Below the pieces are notes generated by a model that did not search any database, was not told the DNA's origin, and worked only from the letters and a program-made list of their open reading frames with translations. This document shows, piece after piece, positions 1-5,890 of a stretch of 7,210 nucleotides of DNA; the stretch's first letter is position 1; each line of letters starts with the position of its first letter. A program made the position numbers and the translations under genes. Origin of the DNA: Microbacteriaceae bacterium. Lineage in GTDB: Bacteria; Actinomycetota; Actinomycetes; Actinomycetales; Microbacteriaceae. Where the stretch lies: the NCBI GenBank assembly GCA_009925875.1, contig RFQD01000064.1, positions 1 to 7,210 on the forward strand. The letters run 5' to 3'.

Positions 1-615
1 TCGCTCACATTCGTCTCGATGAATGATGGTAATCCCCCAATCACGAGCACGTTGCACGTAAGCGGCCGAATTTGCGAAATCTGCGATGCCGATCTGCACG
101 ACATGAGCCGGATTAAGACCCGCCTCGACGAGTCGGCGCACCGGTGAACCGTTTGAAACACCGTCGCGCAGATCGAAGTGCGCGTCGAGGGTGATCAAAC
201 CCGCCGTCTCTCGCTGGTCACCCCACGCACCACACGCCGTCGCGAACGTGAGTGAGTTGTCTCCCCCGAGTGCCACCACGAGCGCCGCACGATCTCGAGC
301 CTGTGCGACAAGGGTCATCGTACGCGCCTCTCCTTCGGGCGAATCCGGGTCGACAACATCGCCAAAGTCCGCACACACCACGTTCGAGAGAGCATCCTGG
401 GCGTCAAATCCTCTGTCGGGCACCAGAGCGGGACTGTAGCGCCGCAAGGCCTCACGAATCGCGGCGGGTGTGAGCTGCGCATTGGTCGGCGACAACGACG
501 TCAGGTGAGCGGGCACGCCAAGAAGTGCCACTCCGATGGGACCGTCGACGTCTGCGGGTGACGGCCATGAGCCGGCGCGCGGCCACAAGTCGTCGTGAGA
601 GAGCGCAACGGGCAT
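1..615 (-). CDS. hutG: Formimidoylglutamase-like arginase-family hydrolase (partial, C-terminus off the left edge)
   Basis: Metal-dependent ureohydrolase fold. The closest match I recognise is formimidoylglutamase, which splits N-formimidoyl-glutamate into glutamate and formamide in histidine breakdown, in the cytoplasm. I translated 205 codons by hand, open to the window edge. Seen: an N-terminal WPRAGSWP segment (residues 11-18), GGDNS at 117-121, the metal-binding block LDAHFDLRD at 143-151 (D144, H146, D148), NGSPVR at 155-160, and VVQIGI then FANS around 172-183. The last two are typical of the actinobacterial HutG-like group rather than agmatinases. The second metal-binding aspartate motif lies beyond the edge. 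Residue 120 is Asn where classical arginases have a metal-binding His. The ATG at 613-615 is the conventional start, but in-frame GTG codons at 619-621 and 625-627 are possible and no start has a clear ribosome site. The gene lies 60 bases after the beta-CASP gene. No other hut gene is visible, so the exact substrate is inferred. Confidence 0.8.
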   Translation of the reverse strand, partial: MPVALSHDDLWPRAGSWPSPADVDGPIGVALLGVPAHLTSLSPTNAQLTPAAIREALRRYSPALVPDRGFDAQDALSNVVCADFGDVVDPDSPEGEARTMTLVAQARDRAALVVALGGDNSLTFATACGAWGDQRETAGLITLDAHFDLRDGVSNGSPVRRLVEAGLNPAHVVQIGIADFANSAAYVQRARDWGITIIHRDECER

Positions 616-675
616 GTTCACGAGCACGAGGTTATCAGCAGCTCTCCGCTCGCGCCGGGAGCGCGGCCGTCGAGA

Positions 676-2049
676 CTACAGCGAGACCGCTTCGCCGGGA
701 TGTGGAACACGAACATTCCAGTGCAGCTCGGTTTCAATCCGCAACCGGAGGCGGTCGCTGGCCGCCGGCTCGCCGTGCGTGACGTAGGTGCGGGATGGCG
801 GCGTCGGAGCGTGCCGCATCCATTCGATGAGTTGGTCGGCATCGGCGTGACCCGACATGCTCTGCAGTGCGATGACTTCGGCACGGATGGGGACGTCGGC
901 CCCAAAGATGCGCAAGCTTCGTTCTCCGGCGGCGAGGAAGGCGCCGCGCGTTCCGCCCGCTTGATATCCCGACAACAAAATTGCGTTCTTCTCGTCTTGC
1001 CCAAAAGCGACCACGTGATGCAGAATTCGACCGCCGGTCATCATGCCGCTCGCCGCGATAATAATCATGGGGCCGTGACGTTCATTGAGTTGTTTCGACT
1101 CTTCGACCGTGCGCACAAGGTGGGCGATGTTGTACATCTGCACAAACTCGTCGCCATCCACACGATGTTCCTCGCGATGCGCCTCGTACATGTGTGTCGC
1201 GTTGACCGCCATCGGCGAATTCAGGTAAACGGGAACCGTGGGGATGCTTCCGTTCTGCATCAGACGAGAAATGTGCAACAGAAGGGCTTGGGACCGTCCC
1301 ACAGCAAACGCCGGAATCACGACCACTCCCCCGCGTCCGAGCACCCGGCTGAGCACGGGCTGCAATTCCGCCATGGGATCGTGATTCGGGTGCGATCGGT
1401 CGCCGTAGGTGGATTCGGTCACCAAGACGTCGGCACCGACAAATTCCCGCGGGGGCAACATCAAGGGATCATCCACACGACCGAGGTCGCCCGTGAAGTG
1501 CACAGTTTTACCACCGAGCTCAATGTGCAACTGGGATGCACCCAGAATGTGTCCCGCCGGCACGAACGTCACATTCACGCCGGGTGCGACCTCAACGCGC
1601 GAATCAAAGCCAACTGTGCGAAACCGCGACAGTGCGAGTTCGGCATCATCCGCGTTATAAAGAGGCAACGGATGCGCGTGCTTCGAATACCCCTTGCGAA
1701 CCGCGCGCTCTGCCTCCTCCTCCAGCAGATGAGCGCTGTCAGGTAGTAACAACGAGCACAGCTCGGCGGTGCCTTCCGTTGTCACGATGTTGCCGGCAAA
1801 ACCGTCTCGAACCAGGGCCGGCAGATAACCCGAATGGTCGAGGTGTGCGTGCGAGAGCACGACCGCGTCAATCGTGCGCGGATCCACGGGAAACTCCTCG
1901 CGATTGCGTTCGCGTAATTCCTTGTACCCCTGAAACAACCCGCAGTCGACAAGAACGCGCGTTTCACCCGATTCGAGTAGATACCGGGACCCGGTGACTG
2001 TTCCGGTGGCTCCGAGAAAATGCAGGCGTGATCCAGGTGTGCTGCTCAT
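676..2049 (-). CDS. Beta-CASP metallo-beta-lactamase-fold hydrolase, probable RNA nuclease
   Basis: Zinc-dependent phosphodiesterase of the beta-CASP branch (CPSF73/TTHA0252-like), expected to cut or trim RNA in the cytoplasm. The 457-residue length is normal for the stand-alone bacterial members. Motif 1 is in GATGTVTGS (residues 13-21) with D35. Motif 2, HAHLDH, is at 67-72, motif 3 is H167 in PAGHILGAS, and motif 4 is D188 in TGDLGR. The beta-CASP insert begins near ESTYGDR (212-218) and IPAFAVGRSQ (245-254). GGRILHH (339-345) supplies the motif B histidine and SGHAD (399-403) motif C. THGE near 424 is the C-terminal zinc-site strand of the RMMBL domain. All catalytic positions are present, so it should be active. 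It lacks the C-terminal extension of RNase J. Natural RNA targets cannot be read from the sequence. The ATG at 2049 has only a weak AGG eight bases upstream. A TAGGCT box seven bases upstream allows leaderless transcription. The arginase-family gene follows 60 bases downstream. Confidence 0.93.
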   Translation of the reverse strand: MSSTPGSRLHFLGATGTVTGSRYLLESGETRVLVDCGLFQGYKELRERNREEFPVDPRTIDAVVLSHAHLDHSGYLPALVRDGFAGNIVTTEGTAELCSLLLPDSAHLLEEEAERAVRKGYSKHAHPLPLYNADDAELALSRFRTVGFDSRVEVAPGVNVTFVPAGHILGASQLHIELGGKTVHFTGDLGRVDDPLMLPPREFVGADVLVTESTYGDRSHPNHDPMAELQPVLSRVLGRGGVVVIPAFAVGRSQALLLHISRLMQNGSIPTVPVYLNSPMAVNATHMYEAHREEHRVDGDEFVQMYNIAHLVRTVEESKQLNERHGPMIIIAASGMMTGGRILHHVVAFGQDEKNAILLSGYQAGGTRGAFLAAGERSLRIFGADVPIRAEVIALQSMSGHADADQLIEWMRHAPTPPSRTYVTHGEPAASDRLRLRIETELHWNVRVPHPGEAVSL

Positions 2050-2055
2050 GACTTC

Positions 2056-2061
2056 AGCCTA
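2056..2061 (-). promoter_or_regulatory. Candidate -10 box of the beta-CASP nuclease gene
   Basis: The minus strand reads TAGGCT, fitting the loose actinobacterial TANNNT pattern. Six bases separate it from the A of the ATG at 2049, so transcription could begin at the start codon itself (leaderless mRNA). No recognisable -35 hexamer sits 16-18 bases upstream. The AGG inside the box could instead be a weak ribosome site. Confidence 0.3.
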
Positions 2062-2113
2062 AGACTCATTCACGACATCAGACCGGGGGCTTGCCGCCAC
2101 GGACCCCACGGAA

Positions 2114-2139
2114 GATGGCCCTCTCGTAAGAGGGCCATC
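2114..2139 (-). terminator. Perfect 11-bp hairpin directly after tRNA-fMet
   Basis: An inverted repeat of 11 perfectly paired bases (2114-2124 with 2129-2139) encloses a four-base loop, TACG when read on the minus strand. It begins three bases after the encoded CCA end of the initiator tRNA, which is the usual place for a tRNA terminator. It is followed on the minus strand by only two T residues, so it is not a textbook intrinsic terminator. It may act as a U-tract-poor terminator or a 3' processing barrier. It also separates the tRNA from the beta-CASP gene that starts 64 bases further on. Confidence 0.7.
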
Positions 2140-2142
2140 GTG

Positions 2143-2219
2143 TGGTTGCGGGGGCAGGATTTGAACCTACGACCTCTGGGTTATGAGCCCAGCGAGCTAC
2201 CGAGCTGCTCCACCCCGCG
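2143..2219 (-). tRNA. Initiator tRNA-fMet (anticodon CAT), CCA encoded
   Basis: A complete 77-base cloverleaf can be folded by eye. The acceptor is CGCGGGG against CCCCGCA, the D-arm stem is GAGC/GCTC, and the anticodon stem is CTGGG/CCCAG around the loop CTCATAA. The T-arm is GTAGG/CCTGC with loop TTCAAAT, followed by A and an encoded CCA. Two hallmarks identify the initiator rather than an elongator methionine tRNA: the unpaired C1-A72 at the acceptor end, and the three consecutive G-C pairs at the base of the anticodon stem. The initiator carries formyl-methionine to the ribosomal P site. It is transcribed in the same direction as its neighbours, between a coiled-coil gene and a beta-CASP nuclease gene. 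Confidence 0.97.
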
Positions 2220-2232
2220 TCGGTGAGACCAG

Positions 2233-2260
2233 AGTATCACGGTCGAACCGGGCGGTCGAA
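2233..2260 (-). promoter_or_regulatory. Candidate promoter of tRNA-fMet
   Basis: On the minus strand a GATACT box (2233-2238) lies 13 bases before the mature tRNA 5' end, right for a short trimmed leader. The TTCGAC (2255-2260) 16 bases upstream is a poor -35 match, though TCGACC one base over resembles TTGACA somewhat better. Both come from the distal copy of a 13-bp tandem repeat. The gap from the preceding stop codon (2272) is only 52 bases, so a promoter must lie here or the tRNA is cotranscribed with the upstream gene. Confidence 0.4.
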
Positions 2261-2265
2261 CCGGG
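2240..2265. repeat. Perfect 13-bp tandem repeat, two copies
   Basis: CGGTCGAACCGGG occurs at 2240-2252 and again at 2253-2265 with no mismatch. Each unit contains a small inverted repeat (CGGT...ACCG around CGA). It occupies the short gap between the coiled-coil gene and tRNA-fMet and overlaps the likely promoter of the tRNA. It may be a recent duplication or a paired binding site; no protein can be assigned from the sequence. Confidence 0.85.
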
Positions 2266-2271
2266 CAGTGG

Positions 2272-2988
2272 CTACTTCTTGTGCGAGAGCGCGTGGAATG
2301 CTTTGCGAACCGCCGCCGTGAGGCGCGCGTCTTCGGTCCGCGACGCTTTCTCATTCTCTGCCGCAATCGCATCTGTTCGAGCGCGATAGGCGGACATGGC
2401 CTCCGTGATTGCCTCGGTGAGTGTCTCCACTTGATATTTGTTCAAGGAGGTCTGCGCCTCCTCAGCTAACGCGGTCGCCTCGACCAGCGCTGCCTTCGTC
2501 TCGGTCAAGCTGAACTCGGTCTCGCGCAGCGACGCAGAACTCGTCGCGAGCGCTTCCTCGAGTTCCGTTGCTCGTTGTTGCGCTTCCTCAAGTTGCGTGC
2601 GCGCGAGGCTCTGCGCCTCGCGAATCCGATCGGCAATTCCCTCAATTTTGGATTGCAACTCGTCGCGCTCGCGCGTCATCTCAGCCAGCTGTGCCGTCAA
2701 CGTCTCCACGTTGGCACGAGCAGATCTCAAATCCTCGATGGAATCCGCCGCCGCATGCTCACGAACCTGCTCGAGCGACTGATCGAACGAGGTCGCTTGC
2801 GACGCCAGTTGGGCATTGAGGGCTTCGATACGTTTGGCGGCTTCGACCCGATATCCCTCCGCCAACACGGCAGCTTCTTCGGCAATCGCGCGATCGGTCA
2901 AGGCCGTCAGTTCGGGGTCGCGCGCGATGGCCTCACCAAAAAGCACCACCAACATCGCGATGAGCTCTTGCCGAGCGGAGGACACCAT
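2272..2988 (-). CDS. Hypothetical coiled-coil protein
   Basis: A 238-residue protein I do not recognise as a named family. Residues 1-22 form a mildly hydrophobic stretch (ELIAMLVVLFGEAIA) that looks like an amphipathic helix rather than a signal peptide or a full membrane anchor. From about residue 30 to 215 it is rich in Ala, Glu, Gln, Arg and Leu with heptad-like leucine spacing, indicating a long coiled coil. There is one proline (P25) and no Cys or Trp. The tail (216-238) is basic, ending HALSHKK. No DivIVA, SMC or enzymatic motif is visible. The likely role is structural or scaffolding, in the cytoplasm, but that is inference. The ATG at 2988 has AGGA eight bases upstream; a GTG at the next codon is an alternative. 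The gene starts 74 bases after the UPF0182 stop and ends 52 bases before tRNA-fMet. Confidence 0.8.
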   Translation of the reverse strand: MVSSARQELIAMLVVLFGEAIARDPELTALTDRAIAEEAAVLAEGYRVEAAKRIEALNAQLASQATSFDQSLEQVREHAAADSIEDLRSARANVETLTAQLAEMTRERDELQSKIEGIADRIREAQSLARTQLEEAQQRATELEEALATSSASLRETEFSLTETKAALVEATALAEEAQTSLNKYQVETLTEAITEAMSAYRARTDAIAAENEKASRTEDARLTAAVRKAFHALSHKK

Positions 2989-2995
2989 GAAGCAA

Positions 2996-3001
2996 ATCCT
3001 A
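2996..3001 (-). promoter_or_regulatory. Candidate ribosome site or -10 box before the coiled-coil gene
   Basis: The minus strand reads TAGGAT, followed by seven bases and then the ATG at 2988. The AGGA within it is a plausible Shine-Dalgarno core eight bases from the start. Equally, TAGGAT fits a TANNNT -10 box whose transcript would begin at the ATG. No good -35 is visible, so I cannot choose between them. Confidence 0.35.
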
Positions 3002-3062
3002 GCGACAGGGCCCTACATTGTTCGCATGATGAGCGGCGAGACGCGCACCCTGCGAAATCGGT

Positions 3063-5851
3063 TTACTGACCGGATGCGGCAATCGCCGCTTCCAGGGCGG
3101 CCTGGAGTCGGGCATCCGCTTCACCAAACGCCGCCCAGTCGCCAGCCACGCGTGCGGCTTCACGATCGAGCAGCGCCTTCTTGGCGTTGGACAACGCCGC
3201 GGTGAGCGCGGGGCTCGACGCGGTTCCCGCACCCGACGGGGTATCGGGATTCGTCGGAGTGTCGTTCGCCGGGTCGTTCACATTGGCTCCACCCGTCGCG
3301 TTACCCCCAAAGAGCACGTCGAGTGCACCATTTAGCGTGTTCTCAAACGCAATCTTGTCGCCAAATGCCACGAGGATTTTTTTCAATAGTGGATAGCTCG
3401 TGTTCCCGGTCGATTGAACGTACACGGGCTGCACATAGAGCAAACCACCTCCCACCGGGAGCGTGAGCAAATTACCCTTCAAGACATCCGTCGAACCCTG
3501 ACTCAACAGATTGAGTTCTTTCGAGACCGCAGGGTCGGCGTTGAAATTGTTTTGCACCTGACCCGGACCGGGTACAGTAACATCCTTCGGTAGCGTCAAC
3601 AAGCGCAGTTTCCCGAAATCTGCATCGGGCTTACCCGCTGTGGAGCCCGCATCCGAATCCGCGACGAGATAACCCGTCAAAACGTTACGGCTCGAGGTTC
3701 CGGTGGCATCGGGGATGAATGTCGAATAGATCGAGAAGGCCGGATCGGTCGCACCGGGAACCTTCATGGTCAGGTAGTACGGAGATTGGAATCGCGTCGT
3801 GTCGGCACCGGCTGTGGGATCCGTCGGTGTGATCCACGCGTCATCACGCGAGTAAAACGAACCAGAGTCCGTGACGTGGTACTGACCGAGAATGGCGCGC
3901 TGCGCCTTGAACAGGTCGGTGGGATAGCGCACATGGCTCATCAATTCCGCACTCATATCGGAAACAGGTCGCACATGCGCGGGATAGATTTTCTGCCACG
4001 TTTGAAGAACCGGGTCGGTGGGATCCCACGCGAAGAGCGTCACCGTACCGTCATAGGCGTCAACGGTCGCCTTGACCGAATTGCGAATGTAGTTAATGTT
4101 GTCGAGAGCAAAGGCGTCGAGCGTCGACTGCTGATCGGCCGTGACGGCCGAGAGACTTTCCACCCGCGAGTACGGGTAATTTGTGCTCGTCGTATAGCCG
4201 TCCACGATCCATACGATGCGACCATCGACGACACTCGGGTACGGGTCGCGGTCAAGCGTCAGATAAGGGGCCACCTTCGACACGCGCGTCAGCGGGTTGC
4301 GGTCATACAGAATCTGGGATTTGTCATTCACTGCGTCTGACAAGATGATTTGTTCGCTCTGGAATTTCAGGGCGTAAATGAGACGCGTGAAGATGTTGTC
4401 GAGAATCGGTCCGCCATTGCCGGTGAACGTCGTATACGCCTGCCCGCCCTCGGTCGTCGATGACGGATAGTCGAGCTCGACCGGACTCGATCCCTCGGGT
4501 CCGCCCACGATCGAGTAGAGCGGAGAATTCTCACCGAAGTAGATGCGCGGCTCAAATGCGCCGAGCGAACCCGTCGACGGGATGCCCGCCTCCAAGAAAA
4601 CCGGTTGCCCCTCAACCGTTCGTTCGGTGCCATACGCGGCCACGAGTCCGTAGCCATGCGTGTACACAACCGTGTTGTTGTACCACGATTGTGAGTCACC
4701 AATGCCGGCCTGGTTGAGCTCACGAACGGCAACGACGGAGTCCTGAGTCTTGCCGTCGATCGAGTATCGATCAACATCAAGACTGGGCGTGAAGGCGTAG
4801 TACTGCTTGAACTGCTCAAGCTGAGCGTACGACGCGCTGACAAGATCGGGATCAATAATGCGGATGCTCGCCGTGGTCTCGGCATCGGCGCGGAGCGCGC
4901 CGGGTTGAACATCCGTCTTCGCGTTGTAGGGAATCTCTTCGAGATTGTCGACGCCATACGCTTGCCGCGTCATGTTGATGTTGCGTTCGATGTAGGGCGC
5001 TTCGAGGCTTCGTTCACTCGGGTCGACAATGAAACGCTGCATGATCCACGGATACGCGCTGCCGAGAATCAGGCTGGACACCACGAGCAGAGCCGTGCCC
5101 ACCAGGGGCAGACGCCATCGACCGGTGACCGCGGTCACGAGAAAGAGCAACGCGACCAGAGCCGCAATCGCCGAGATGATTTGGAAAGCCGGAATCGTGG
5201 CGTTCACGTCGGTGTACGAGGCTCCGGTCATGAGACCCGTGGAGTTAAACACCGTGGCGTATTGATCGAGCCAAATACTCACGGCCTGCAGAGCAAGATA
5301 AACAAACGCGGTCACGGCGAGTTGCACGCGCGCGGGTTTGGCAACCCGAAGCTCTCGTCGAGAAATAGAAATCGACCCGTACACGTAGTTCGTGATGAGT
5401 GAAACGAGCAGACAGAGCAACACAATCGCAGAGAAGAATGCGAGGACGGCCCGATAGAACGGGAGATCGAACATGTAGAACGACACGTTGAAGCCGAACT
5501 GCGGGTCCGTGGTTCCACCGGGGGTGCTGTTCCACCACAACAGTGCGGTCTTCCACTGTGGGGATATCGCGAGTCCGGCGAAAACGCCCAGGACAACGGG
5601 CACGCCCCACGTGAGTAGTCGACGCAACGGTTGGGGACGGCCATCGCAATGAACCCGCCGAGAAAAAACGCGAGTCCGGCAATCCACTGCGTGGCGAGGA
5701 CACCCATGAAACCGACTTGCGTGAACCAGAGCACCTCAGCGTAAAAGGTTGCAAAGGAGAAGAACGCAATCACGAGAACCGCAAGCACGGCAATCGCCAC
5801 AAAGACGGGTGCTCGGCGCGAGTTGCGATTTCGAGGAGTTGTTGTGGTCAC
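3063..5851 (-). pseudogene. UPF0182 multi-pass membrane protein, reading frame interrupted with an internal loop deletion
   Basis: A large actinobacterial membrane protein of unknown biochemical function (family of M. tuberculosis Rv3193c and Rv0064). The GTG start at 5851 gives 73 family-like residues with helices near 16-38 and 50-72, ending FIAMAVP. Family homology then resumes one frame over at about 5630 with PLRRLLTWGVP and runs unbroken for roughly 855 codons to the stop at 3063. That part holds further membrane helices (about five), TTDPQFGFNVSFYMFDLPFYR-type sequence, then a large extracytoplasmic domain with WIVDGYTT and NSVKATVDAYDGTVTL. It ends in a Pro/Asp/Thr-rich linker and a helical tail. 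Relatives have about 30 residues between these helices that are absent here, consistent with loss of 3n+1 bases. The first frame continues out of register and stops at 5312. The rest of the coding sequence looks undecayed, so a recent mutation or an assembly error is likelier than an old pseudogene. It lies 39 bases after the PDZ/Lon protease gene, probably in the same operon. Confidence 0.85.
5630..5637 (-). other. Frame-break and deletion junction inside the UPF0182 gene
   Basis: On the coding strand GTC CCC (Val-Pro, end of helix 2) is joined directly to AACCG TTG CGT CGA. In the original frame this reads Asn-Arg-Cys; in the -1 frame it reads Gln-Pro-Leu-Arg-Arg, the conserved segment preceding helix 3. 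The junction carries a run of four C (plus-strand GGGG 5633-5636). One extra base here would rejoin the frames, but the missing loop of about 30 residues would still be absent. Confidence 0.75.
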
Positions 5852-5856
5852 GATTG

Positions 5857-5860
5857 CCTC
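5857..5860 (-). promoter_or_regulatory. Ribosome binding site of the UPF0182 gene
   Basis: GAGG on the minus strand sits five bases before the GTG at 5851. It is the clearest Shine-Dalgarno site in the window. It decides the start in favour of this GTG, which also gives the short basic N-terminus followed by a membrane helix expected of the family. Confidence 0.7.
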
Positions 5861-5890
5861 ACGTTACGAATCATGCGATGGATTAACACT

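Noticed and set aside
616..675. Possible terminator between the beta-CASP and arginase-family genes
   Set aside because: Only a 5-bp stem (CGCTC/GAGCG) with a 7-base loop is visible and no T-run follows, so it is too weak to call.
595..1746. Plus-strand open frame of 383 codons opposite the beta-CASP gene
   Set aside because: It is antisense to a gene with every catalytic motif intact, its product is rich in His and Arg with no recognisable motif, and it has no ribosome site. It is a GC-driven shadow.
2999..3232. Minus-strand open frame of 77 codons across the end of UPF0182
   Set aside because: Its Pro/Arg-rich product is an alternative reading of the UPF0182 C-terminal linker and tail, with no independent support.
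4367..4957. Minus-strand open frame of 196 codons inside the UPF0182 gene
   Set aside because: It is an alternative frame of the same strand with extreme Arg/Ser content, and the overlapping frame carries conserved UPF0182 motifs.
3063..5687. Treating the long UPF0182 frame as an intact gene starting at the GTG at 5687
   Set aside because: The first roughly 18 codons (VDCRTRVF...) are an out-of-frame reading of helix 2. A good ribosome site and a family-like N-terminus exist at 5851 in the other frame, so the gene is interrupted rather than short.
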